NCBI GenBank assembly: GCA_035529895.1
Contig: DATKVV010000091.1
Span: 1 to 56,180 of the forward strand
Source: JAUWKC01 sp035529895
GTDB taxonomy: Bacteria > Planctomycetota > Phycisphaerae > Sedimentisphaerales > Anaerobacaceae
Length of the DNA stretch: 56,180 nucleotides
Direction: 5' to 3'
Shown here: positions 9,260 through 17,439 of the stretch, piece after piece
Layout: the number at the start of each line of letters is the position of its first letter
Position numbering within the stretch: the first letter of the stretch is position 1
Position numbers and translations under genes: made by a program
Notes under the pieces: generated by a model
What the model saw: only the letters and a program-made list of their open reading frames with translations
Databases searched by the model: none
Told to the model about the DNA's origin: nothing

Positions 9260-10708
9260 TCACATTCGTTTTTTCTTTTTGTTCTTCTGGTTTTTATTCG
9301 GGTCGTAATCAGGGTTCGGTTTGGGAATCTGTGCGTTCACTTCCTGTCGCCATCGATGCAGCATTTCCCTGAGCTCTTTGGCCTTCTCGGGGTAGGTTTT
9401 CGAGAGGTCCTTTTCCTCGCTGATGTCGTTCTTGAGGTTATAAAGTTCAACGTGGTTGTCCTCAAAGAACTCGATCAGTTTGTAGTCGCCGGCCCGCACT
9501 GTGCTGCAGGGTGTGCAGCCGTTGAAGTGATAGAGCGGAAAATGCCAGTAAATGGCATCTCGACCGAGACTGTCCGCCCCCTTTAACAGAGGTACGAGAC
9601 TTACACCATCGCGGTGTTGCTCAGGTTTCAAGGGCAGCCCTGCAATTTCGAGCATCGTCGGATAGAAATCGGTGCTAATCACCGGCTCATGGCAGAGGGA
9701 ACCGGGTCGTGTCAAACCGGGCGCCTTGATGATGAGCGGCACGCGGATGCCGCCTTCGTAGTACAGGGACTTCTGGCCACGCAGCGGCGACATGGAGGTA
9801 GCCGCTTTGACGCCGCCGTTGTCGGACATGAAAATTACAACCGTTCGGTCGGCAAGGCCCGTCTCCTCCAGCTTTCTCATAACACGGCCGACGCTTTCAT
9901 CCACACTCTCAACCATCGCGGCGTAGACAGGATTAATATGTCTTTCCCCTTGCGTTTCTTTCTTGGCTTCGTACTTTCTGATCTTGTCCTGCTTTGCTTT
10001 GAAGGGGCTGTGTACGGACCAGTGCGATAGATAGAGGAAAAACGGCTTGTCCCGGCAGTCCTCAATGAATTTGACGGCTTCGTCGGTAAGGCGGTCGGGG
10101 AGGTAATCGCCGGGCTTGCCCGGCAGGGGACCTGCGTAGGGCCACTTTTCGCGGTCGACGAACGGATAGAAGTATTTCATATCGCCGTGATGCTGGCTCA
10201 GTACAACCCGCGAGAAGCCCTGGTTTTGGGGGCGGTACTGCGGACCGCTTTGCTCACCGAGGTGCCACTTGCCTATGCTGGCTGATATGTAACCGCCCGT
10301 CTTGAGCGCCTCGGCAATGGTCTCTTCGGTTGGTTCAAGCCACTGCTTGAACTGCGGGTTGATGAGTTTGCCCGAACCGGTGGGGTAAGGCTTGAGGTCC
10401 GGACGGATGTGTCCATCCATATGCAAGCGCGCCGGATACTTGCCCGTCATGATGCTGGCTCGGGTCGGGGTGCATACCGCACAAGCCGCGTAAGCGTCGG
10501 TAAAGCGCATGCCCTCCGCCGCGAGCCGGTCAATGTTCGGCGTTTCGAAAAAGGAAGCACCGTAGCAGCCAAGATCTTTCCACCCCATGTCATCGATGAG
10601 AAAGAATACCACATTGAGTTTCTTTTTCGGCTTCGGGATGGCTATCCTGGCACAGGCCAGTGAGACCACTGCAACACCTGCCGTCCTCAAAAAACTGCGT
10701 CTGTTCAT
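9260..10708 (-). CDS. Secreted sulfatase (CTPTR active site), Tat leader
   Basis: Type I sulfatase of about 482 residues. I place the start at the ATG at 10708, with GGAG six bases upstream, not at the TTG at 10720. The leader NRRSFLRTAGVAVVSLACA is Tat-like. Metal ligands LIDDMGWKD, the motif CTPTR (Cys79 from this start) and the block MSDNGGV are visible. The IDDMGWKDLGCYGASFFETPN signature is typical of a planctomycete sulfatase branch distinct from its neighbours. The C-terminus ends in a very basic tail (KNQKNKKKKRM). Neighbouring genes are 25 bases apart or less on one side, which supports co-transcription. Substrate unknown. Confidence 0.93.
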   Translation of the reverse strand: MNRRSFLRTAGVAVVSLACARIAIPKPKKKLNVVFFLIDDMGWKDLGCYGASFFETPNIDRLAAEGMRFTDAYAACAVCTPTRASIMTGKYPARLHMDGHIRPDLKPYPTGSGKLINPQFKQWLEPTEETIAEALKTGGYISASIGKWHLGEQSGPQYRPQNQGFSRVVLSQHHGDMKYFYPFVDREKWPYAGPLPGKPGDYLPDRLTDEAVKFIEDCRDKPFFLYLSHWSVHSPFKAKQDKIRKYEAKKETQGERHINPVYAAMVESVDESVGRVMRKLEETGLADRTVVIFMSDNGGVKAATSMSPLRGQKSLYYEGGIRVPLIIKAPGLTRPGSLCHEPVISTDFYPTMLEIAGLPLKPEQHRDGVSLVPLLKGADSLGRDAIYWHFPLYHFNGCTPCSTVRAGDYKLIEFFEDNHVELYNLKNDISEEKDLSKTYPEKAKELREMLHRWRQEVNAQIPKPNPDYDPNKNQKNKKKKRM

Positions 10709-10762
10709 CTGCTGCTCCAACTGGAATTTACAAATAACATTTTATATTCTCCTTAATCACCT

Positions 10763-12355
10763 TTATCGGTCGTTGTAAACCAGCGACAGTTTTTTGTCAG
10801 GCTGGTTATGCGCCTCCCACAACCTCAAAAGCGACATCATCAGAGTATCGCAACGGGTGACGGCTTCATAGTGCTGATGTATAGAGGTGGCCTTGGGAAG
10901 AGGCGAATCGGCATCAAAAAACATTTCGGTCGCCTTGTCGGCGAAATAATCCGCTCGCTTGAGGTATTTGGCATCACCCGACAGCTCATGCGCAACCACC
11001 ATCAGGAAAATTGCATTGCCGACCTTTCCTGGAAATATCATTGCCTCTGCATCAGGCTCGCTCACCAGATAACGCGCGGCACTGTCAAGTATGAGCTTTT
11101 TATACCCCTCAAGGCCGACCTGACAGTAACGCAAATAACACAACATCGCAGCCTGTGCGTCGGTGTTTTTGTCCCAGGTAAGTGTATGCGTCCATTTGCC
11201 TCCGGTCAGCGGCTCCAGCGTATCGGCATTGACCCCGCACATAAAGCCCGGACCGTTCGGACTCAAATCATGCTTGATTCTAAGAAAAACATGATCGGTC
11301 TTGGACGCACAAAAACGCATCTTCCTTGCAAGGGGCTCGGGAACCATCTTTGCGGCGTCCCACAGGTCCACTGCCAGAGACAACTCACTTTGCGGCCAGA
11401 CTATTTTTGTCCGTGGGAGCATTGGAACTGAGTTATTGGGGATTTCACCTTGTAGTGCTTTTTTCGTCCTTTTCTTTTCACCCGGGGAGTCTTCTCCACT
11501 TTGACAGGGAAGGGCACCGGTTATAAGATTGCGCCGACTCTCAATAAAATCCACTACAACCTCAATTGCTTCCAAAAAAATCGGGTCCTTAGAACGAGAG
11601 TAAGCGTCGGCCCACGCTGCGATGTAGAATCCGCTGTGACGGGGATAATTGGAACCACCGCTGGTTGCAGGTTTGGCCCATCCAGCATGTCTTGAAAAAT
11701 CTCCGCTGTGTTCGTGGATTTGATTGTCCCACAGTCCTCGTGCAAACGTCGCACAAGCCTTCGGCGCCAGAATATTGGACCGTTCCCAAAGAACCCAGGG
11801 CCGGGACAACTCGTGCGGCGCAAGGCCTACCGTTCCTTTATTCTTTCCTTTTTTTACTTTATAAAGGGGGCCGGGAGCTTCCCGCTCAATATCCCATCCG
11901 ATGTGATCACCCCAGGCCATGAGCCCCGTAGCCGGACTCTGACAGTGCTCGAAGAACCACTTCAGAGTTTTGTCGGCCTCTTGGGCGTAACGTTTCTCGC
12001 CGGTAACCTCAGTAAGAGCGTACAAAACCTGATAAAGGTTTTGGTCAACCATCGGATTGGCACATTTGAGGTGCCGGTCAACACTTCGAATACCTTGAGT
12101 TTTTTCAAGTTTTTCAACCAGTTTCATGTTCTTGCGATCCAAAGCAACCGCGAAAAGAGGGGTCTTATCCGGCCCATAAACATCTCGCCCATGCTCTATC
12201 ATGGCATCAGCATATGACCGCACAAGATTAAGGTAATCGACTTTTGTATTGGCGCACTTCTTATTTGCGTTCGCTGTTTCAGCACCACAAACAACCATTG
12301 ACCCAATGATAATAAAAACAATAGTGTTAAGTAGTGACACCTTCTTACTTTTCAT
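10763..12355 (-). CDS. Secreted six-hairpin (alpha/alpha-toroid) glycan-active protein, putative
   Basis: The 530-residue product starts after AAGGAAGG at an ATG and has a Sec signal peptide (hydrophobic 11-23, then GAETANA). The mature part is rich in helices with repeated aromatic and Trp residues (WFFEHCQSPATGLMAWGDH, WVLWERSNILAPKACATFAR, HAGWAKPATSGGSNYPRHSG), a pattern typical of alpha/alpha-toroid glycoside hydrolases and polysaccharide lyases such as pectate lyase or GH88/105-like proteins. I could not assign a family or catalytic residues. It is embedded among sulfatases in the same orientation, so a role in depolymerising the same polysaccharide is likely but inferred. If it is a lyase, it would act on a uronic-acid-containing chain. 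Confidence 0.6.
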   Translation of the reverse strand: MKSKKVSLLNTIVFIIIGSMVVCGAETANANKKCANTKVDYLNLVRSYADAMIEHGRDVYGPDKTPLFAVALDRKNMKLVEKLEKTQGIRSVDRHLKCANPMVDQNLYQVLYALTEVTGEKRYAQEADKTLKWFFEHCQSPATGLMAWGDHIGWDIEREAPGPLYKVKKGKNKGTVGLAPHELSRPWVLWERSNILAPKACATFARGLWDNQIHEHSGDFSRHAGWAKPATSGGSNYPRHSGFYIAAWADAYSRSKDPIFLEAIEVVVDFIESRRNLITGALPCQSGEDSPGEKKRTKKALQGEIPNNSVPMLPRTKIVWPQSELSLAVDLWDAAKMVPEPLARKMRFCASKTDHVFLRIKHDLSPNGPGFMCGVNADTLEPLTGGKWTHTLTWDKNTDAQAAMLCYLRYCQVGLEGYKKLILDSAARYLVSEPDAEAMIFPGKVGNAIFLMVVAHELSGDAKYLKRADYFADKATEMFFDADSPLPKATSIHQHYEAVTRCDTLMMSLLRLWEAHNQPDKKLSLVYNDR

Positions 12356-12706
12356 AACCTTCCTTTCGGCTTAGCGAGACCGGGCCTCGTTGACCTGTTG
12401 TTTGTGCCAGTCTCATCAGACAGCAAACAATAGTAAATCATAACGCATTGTTCCAATATAACGTACAATCGCTGATATTTTATGCAAATATATGGAATAC
12501 TGCGGCAAGAGCTGTGATTTCGTGGATTTTTAAGTTTCGGTTTTTTTTACGCTCCAGCCGAAGCAGCAGTCCACCCGGCAATCTTAAGAAAATCTCTTTT
12601 TGTTATCTGGTTCTTCATAGTCTCTCCAAAACACAACGTATCACCTCTGCCGATTAGCATAAACACGACACACAGCACATCGGCAGCCTCTTATTTGTTT
12701 TTGAGG
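12356..12706. other. Intergenic region with a severed Tat leader
   Basis: About 350 AT-rich bases between the toroid protein gene and a sulfatase gene. Apart from the 23-codon leader remnant listed separately, I see no gene, hairpin with T-tract, or recognisable promoter. The AT-richness compared with the flanking genes is consistent with a decaying former coding region. Confidence 0.5.
12547..12618 (-). pseudogene. Orphan Tat signal peptide (probable sulfatase gene remnant)
   Basis: A 23-codon minus-strand frame starts at ATG 12618 and stops at TAA 12547-12549. It encodes a typical Tat n-region and start of the h-region: MKNQITKRDFLKIAGWTAAS, then AGA and stop. It matches the leaders of the flanking sulfatases in spacing and content (KRDFLKIAG against RREFLKAMG), but with KR in place of RR. 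Just beyond the stop there is a run of eight A on the coding strand, and no frame after it resembles a sulfatase. The simplest reading is the 5-prime stub of a deleted sulfatase or other Tat-substrate gene. A functional mini-protein is less likely. Confidence 0.6.
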
Positions 12707-14179
12707 CTACTGCTCCTCCGCAGGCCACGCGGGAATACCCTTCTCGGCCTGCTGCTTCAGATAGAGGACCTTAAACGGGTTCTCCTTGGCGTAGGGGACA
12801 TCCTCGTTGACCATGGCGGGCAATACTTCGTCCCACCACTGGTCATAGGCTTTTCGCATTTTGACCACGACGTCGGGATACTTGTCAATCACGTTCTCGG
12901 TCTCGCCGGGGTCGTTCCGGATGTCGTAAAGCTCTTGGTTGTTGACCAGCCTGAATCGCTGGGAGCGTACGGCGCAGCCGGAGTACTTAGCCTCTTTTGC
13001 TTTTGCCCGCTCCCACCTTCCGCGGTGAACAAAAAGGTAACGGTCCGGCCATTCGGCCTTCGGGTCCTTTAACAAAGGCGCGAGACTGCGGCCGTCAAGC
13101 TTGACCTTTGCCGGAATAGTCGCACCGCAGAGTTCCGCCAATGTCGGAAATAAATCAATATGAGCGCAGAGCTCATCAATATCAACACCCGCCTTGATTT
13201 GACCGGGCCACCGGAAAAATGCCGGTACACGTGTCCCGCCTTCGTAAGGCGTCCCCTTATGCGCCCTCATACCGGCATTATAAAGATTGCGCATCGAATG
13301 TCCGTTGTCGGTCATAAAGATGACCAGCGTCTTGTGGGACAATCCCCACTCGTCGAGCTTGCCGAGAAGCCGTCCGACATTGTCGTCGATGTTGGTAATC
13401 ATCCCGTAATAGGCGGCGGAATTCTCGTCGAGGCCTGCGTCCAGATAAGGCTTCGAATACTCCTGGCTGCATACATGCGGGCTATGCGGCGTATTTGTGG
13501 CAATGTATGCAAAGAAACGCCGGTCTTTGTTTTGCTTTATCCATCGCAGGGCCTGCGTGAAAAACACGTCGGCGCAGTATCCCCTGGTCTTGACAAAAGT
13601 TCTGTTATGACGAATCACAGGGTCGAAGTACTTGTTGCCCGGCACGTCGCCGCAACTGCAACTGTAAGATTGGCCAATACCACCGGCCCCGTGAATAAAA
13701 ACTTCGTCGAAGCCTCGATTGTGGGGCTGATACGGCTCCTGGTCCCCGAGATGCCATTTGCCGAAGATGCCGGTTTTGTATCCCGCTTTCGAGAGCACCT
13801 GTGCAATCGTCACGGCTTCGAGGCTCAGGCGTTCCCGCTCGCGGTATGTATGGGTTACGCCCGACCGGAATTCATGTCGGCCCGTCATCAGACTGGCGCG
13901 AGTCGGCGAGCAGGTCGGGCTGACGTGAAATGCCGTGAAGCGCGTGCTCTCGGCGTGCAAGTGGTCGAGATTCGGTGTCCTGATGATTTTGTTCCCGTGG
14001 CAGGCTAATTCCCCGTATCCCTGGTCGTCGGTTATAACCAGCACGACGTTCGGCCTCTGCCGGTTTGACCATGTGGTCCGGCTTGGCCCGGAGCAACCCG
14101 GCAGCAATGACAACACTCCCGCCGAGGTTGCCGCAAGACCCATGTTTTTAAGAAATTCTCTTCGAGTTTGCCCAGCCAT
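12707..14179 (-). CDS. Tat-exported sulfatase (CSPTR active site)
   Basis: Type I sulfatase of 490 residues. The Tat leader QTRREFLKNMGLAATSAG is followed by LLPGC, a good candidate lipobox, so the enzyme may be a Tat lipoprotein. Metal ligands ITDDQGYGE (DD51-52), CSPTR (Cys90) and FMTDNGHS are intact. The sequence HVSPTCSPTRASLMTGRHEFRSGV places it in the same branch as the next gene (14202-15956), with which it shares the block preceding the active site. The two are probably old paralogues, since the mature regions have diverged. It lies 22 bases from the next upstream gene on the same strand, supporting an operon. Confidence 0.93.
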   Translation of the reverse strand: MAGQTRREFLKNMGLAATSAGVLSLLPGCSGPSRTTWSNRQRPNVVLVITDDQGYGELACHGNKIIRTPNLDHLHAESTRFTAFHVSPTCSPTRASLMTGRHEFRSGVTHTYRERERLSLEAVTIAQVLSKAGYKTGIFGKWHLGDQEPYQPHNRGFDEVFIHGAGGIGQSYSCSCGDVPGNKYFDPVIRHNRTFVKTRGYCADVFFTQALRWIKQNKDRRFFAYIATNTPHSPHVCSQEYSKPYLDAGLDENSAAYYGMITNIDDNVGRLLGKLDEWGLSHKTLVIFMTDNGHSMRNLYNAGMRAHKGTPYEGGTRVPAFFRWPGQIKAGVDIDELCAHIDLFPTLAELCGATIPAKVKLDGRSLAPLLKDPKAEWPDRYLFVHRGRWERAKAKEAKYSGCAVRSQRFRLVNNQELYDIRNDPGETENVIDKYPDVVVKMRKAYDQWWDEVLPAMVNEDVPYAKENPFKVLYLKQQAEKGIPAWPAEEQ

Positions 14180-14201
14180 ATTTGTCTTTTGCCTTCAACT
14201 A

Positions 14202-15956
14202 TCAGTCCAGGCGCTTCGCGTAGACGTAATACGCCCCGCGCGATTCGCCGTTATCATCGATAAACCAGGTTTGCAGTCTTGTGTTGCCGGCCTTAAGTTT
14301 AAGTTTGAATGTCACGGCGGCTGCATCCCTGGGGATTGGTCTGGTCCGGTCGAAGTCCGCGATTCTGAGCCGGGCCGTACTTGCGCTGATTGCCTGCCCG
14401 TCGGCAATTGCGGCCGTAATTGGCGCATCCACCTCCAGCGGCCAGCGCCGAAGCGCAATTTCATACTCGCCGTCACGGGCCACTTCCACCGCCCAGAAAC
14501 CATTGCGTTTCTCGCCCTGGCGGACCTGGTCCTGGTTCCACGGTCCGTGGTCATGCCAATCATGGCTTGTCAGTTTCGCGGGATTTTCCTTATCCGAACC
14601 GATTATAATTCCGCAGTACTCAAGGAAGCGTTCGGAAACATCGGCCCACCAGCTCTCGTAGTCATTACGCAATTTCGCAAACACTTCGGGGTATTTATCC
14701 TTGACGTTGTCTCTCTGGCCCGGGTCGGCCTTCATATCGTAGAGTTCTTCTCCGTTAACGAGTCGCCAGCGGTCCGTCATAACGGCGCTTTTTCGCCACT
14801 TTATGGGATACTCGACGCGCTGAGAATCGGTAATAAGCGTCCGGTCGGGCGAGTTTTTGTCGTTGCCCTTCAAGAGCGGCACAAGGCTGTCGCCGTCGAG
14901 TTTCACGCCATCCGGCTCTTTGAGCGAGCAAAGCTCAATCAGCGTCGGCAGCATATCAATATGAGCCGTGATTCGATTAATGTCGAGACCGCCTTCGATG
15001 CCTGCTCCAGGCCAGCGAATAAAGCACGGGACGCGATGCCCGCCGTCGTATTCGGAGCCTTTACTGCCGCGCATCCCGGCATTGAAACGCCCGCCCGCAG
15101 TGCCGTTGTCGGTCATAAAAATCAGGATAGTGTTGTCCTCGATGCCCAGCTCTTTCAGCCTGCTCATCAATAAACCCATATTCTCGTCAATATTGGCAAT
15201 CATTCCGCACAGAAGAGCCTTGACGCCCTTGCCCCAGTACGGGGCGCTGTACTTTTCGGGGACTCTTAAGGGGCCATGCGGAGCATTCGTGGGTAAATAA
15301 CAGAAGAAAGGCCTGTCCTTGTTGGCTTCGATGAATTTCATTGCCTCTCTAAACCATACGTCGGTGCAGTAACCCGTAAATTTCTCCGGCTTTCCGTTGC
15401 GAAAATAGGTGTCGTCGAAGTAATCGTTTCCCCAATAGTCCTGTGTATTTCCGATGCCGCCGCCGCCGTGAATCAGCACCTGGTCAAAGCCCCGGTCCTG
15501 AGGCCGGAAGGGGTAGTTGTCTCCAAGATGCCACTTCCCGAAGATACCCGTTTTGTAGCCGCCGGCCGTAAATACGTCGGCCATTGTCACTTCGTCTTTG
15601 CGCAGCAGCGACCGGCCCATGACGGTATGCCAGACGCCTGTTCGATTGCAGTACCGGCCGGTCATAAGAGCGGCGCGCGTGGGCGAGCAGGTCGGACTGA
15701 CGTGGAAATTATTCAGACGAACGCTTTGTCCGTACAGGCTGTCGAGGTTCGGCGTTTTGAGGACCGGATTGCCGTGACAGCCCAGGTCGCCGTATCCCTG
15801 GTCGTCTGTAATGACCAGCACCACGTTGGGCTGCTTCTTACCTGCGCCCGGAGCCCCGCCCACCTTGGCAAATCCGGGCAATACCGAAAACACCGGGGCC
15901 GAAGCTGCCGCGGCGCCAAGGGCCTTTAGAAACTCTCTCCTGCTCTGCTTTTTCAT
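14202..15956 (-). CDS. Tat-exported sulfatase with extra C-terminal domain (CSPTR)
   Basis: Type I sulfatase of 584 residues, about 100 longer than its neighbours. AAAAGGGA precedes the ATG at 15956. It has a Tat leader (QSRREFLKALGAAAASAP), metal ligands ITDDQGYGD (DD51-52), formylglycine motif CSPTR (Cys90) and FMTDNGTAGG. The catalytic part ends near residue 480. Residues about 485-584 (starting NGFWAVEVARDGEYEIALRR and ending GAYYVYAKRLD) look like a separate beta-sandwich module, comparable to the C-terminal accessory domain seen in some planctomycete sulfatases. This may bind carbohydrate, which is inferred from shape only. It is probably the first sulfatase read after the arabinose-catabolic genes. 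Confidence 0.93.
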   Translation of the reverse strand: MKKQSRREFLKALGAAAASAPVFSVLPGFAKVGGAPGAGKKQPNVVLVITDDQGYGDLGCHGNPVLKTPNLDSLYGQSVRLNNFHVSPTCSPTRAALMTGRYCNRTGVWHTVMGRSLLRKDEVTMADVFTAGGYKTGIFGKWHLGDNYPFRPQDRGFDQVLIHGGGGIGNTQDYWGNDYFDDTYFRNGKPEKFTGYCTDVWFREAMKFIEANKDRPFFCYLPTNAPHGPLRVPEKYSAPYWGKGVKALLCGMIANIDENMGLLMSRLKELGIEDNTILIFMTDNGTAGGRFNAGMRGSKGSEYDGGHRVPCFIRWPGAGIEGGLDINRITAHIDMLPTLIELCSLKEPDGVKLDGDSLVPLLKGNDKNSPDRTLITDSQRVEYPIKWRKSAVMTDRWRLVNGEELYDMKADPGQRDNVKDKYPEVFAKLRNDYESWWADVSERFLEYCGIIIGSDKENPAKLTSHDWHDHGPWNQDQVRQGEKRNGFWAVEVARDGEYEIALRRWPLEVDAPITAAIADGQAISASTARLRIADFDRTRPIPRDAAAVTFKLKLKAGNTRLQTWFIDDNGESRGAYYVYAKRLD

Positions 15957-16005
15957 CTGTCCCTTTTCCTCATCCTTATTTCAGCTCTGCAAGAGTAAGT
16001 CCTGC

Positions 16006-17418
16006 TTACTGCTGCGCGTGCAGATAAACTTCCCACCCCATGTAATTGTCCAGAGCCTCGGCAATCGCCTCGGCTTTCCGGCACATGCTCGCCGCAACGT
16101 GGTGTTCGAAACCCATCCTGCAGACGTACTGCAGAAGCGCCTGGAGGTTGCGAACCTTCATCACGCCGTAGCCGCCGAAGGTATCGAGTTTATCGTCGGT
16201 AAACTCACCTTCGCCGACGTAGGCGCTGATTATGCCGGCCGCGTCGTCGGTTGTGGTTCTGCAGAAGGTAGCCTTGGCGGGCGCTATCCTGCCGACGACG
16301 GTGCCGTAGGTGTTTTCCTTGCCCACTGTCCCGGCGATAATCTCCTGGTAATCCATCTTCGAGCTCTTGAAGAACGACCTGGGCAGGTTGCTGCAATGGA
16401 ACAGTACGCACTTGTCGGGGTCGGAGCCGTAATTATTGTTCCAGTCCAGAATCGCGCTGGGCGAGCCGCTCGCCAATTGCAGAATATACATGCCGAGCAG
16501 GCCCGTAATATCCACTTCGCAGGCGCTCGGCACCAGCGCCTCGCTCATCATGCTCATAAGGGTGCATGGGGTTATTCCGAAGAATTCTTCGAGACTTGTC
16601 CAGCACTGAATAGCCGTGCCTGCAAGCTCCAGATCCTTGACCCACCGGTCCACCACGTAGCCGAATTTGGCCATCTTCAAAAGACCGTCGTCGGGAATCG
16701 ATTCGGTGGGCACATACGTCTTGATTGCGTTCAGTTTGGCTTTTACCCCTCTGTCGCTGTCGGCAAGCCGCGCAACCTTTCCGAGGATTTCAGATAAGTC
16801 TATCGTCTCTACCGAAATGCCCGAAAGCTCCAGTATTTTCTCGCTGTAGCGCACGGTGTTAAAAGCGCCGGTGCGTGCGCCGATGGCCCCGAACCTGACA
16901 TTCTTCAGGCCCTTAACTATTCTGCACACCGAAGCGAAATCATCGAGGTCTTTCTTGAATTCGGGCGAGGCGACCTTTGTGGTATGCGACTTTGTCAGCG
17001 TATAGCTGATGCCGGCCTGCCTGAGATTATTGCAGACGCTGATTTTTCCGCAGAAAGAGTCCCGTCTGTACGCTATGCTCATTTTTGCTTCGGCGTCAGG
17101 CTCGGCGTGGACCAGAATCGGCACGCAAAGTCCTGACTGCTTGATGGTCTCGGCAACACCCTTTTCGTCGCCGAAGTTGGGCAGCGTCACGATTATGCCG
17201 TCAATCGAGTCGGCGTTCCTGGCAAAAAGCGCAGCGCACTTCTTGGCGTCCTCAAAGGTCTCGACCGCGCCGTACTTGGTCTCCTGCATCGGCAGGGCCA
17301 CCGCACCGAAGCCGTTCTTTTTGAGCACGTCAAGTATGTCTTTACGACCCTCTTTGGCCAGCACGTCAGGGAAAAATCCTCTGTTTCCTACAATGACTCC
17401 AAACGTGGTCTTTTTCAT
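16006..17418 (-). CDS. L-fucose/L-arabinose isomerase-family protein
   Basis: About 470 residues. The ATG at 17418 has GGAG seven bases upstream and is preferred to the GTG at 17427. The fold signature is that of the FucI/AraA superfamily: an N-terminal Rossmann-like half (FGVIVGNRGFFPDVLAKEG, then IDGIIVTLPNFGDEKGVAETI) and a C-terminal half with SACEVDITGLLGMYILQLAS and DWNNNYG. The conserved acidic residue in SACEVDITG aligns in position with the metal-binding Glu of this superfamily, as far as I can judge by eye. No canonical araA is present, and araB and araD are neighbours, so it may convert L-arabinose to L-ribulose. Bacterial FucI-like paralogues also act on other sugars, so the substrate is open. 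Confidence 0.8.
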   Translation of the reverse strand: MKKTTFGVIVGNRGFFPDVLAKEGRKDILDVLKKNGFGAVALPMQETKYGAVETFEDAKKCAALFARNADSIDGIIVTLPNFGDEKGVAETIKQSGLCVPILVHAEPDAEAKMSIAYRRDSFCGKISVCNNLRQAGISYTLTKSHTTKVASPEFKKDLDDFASVCRIVKGLKNVRFGAIGARTGAFNTVRYSEKILELSGISVETIDLSEILGKVARLADSDRGVKAKLNAIKTYVPTESIPDDGLLKMAKFGYVVDRWVKDLELAGTAIQCWTSLEEFFGITPCTLMSMMSEALVPSACEVDITGLLGMYILQLASGSPSAILDWNNNYGSDPDKCVLFHCSNLPRSFFKSSKMDYQEIIAGTVGKENTYGTVVGRIAPAKATFCRTTTDDAAGIISAYVGEGEFTDDKLDTFGGYGVMKVRNLQALLQYVCRMGFEHHVAASMCRKAEAIAEALDNYMGWEVYLHAQQ

Positions 17419-17439
17419 TTTCGTCACTCCTATCTCTTG

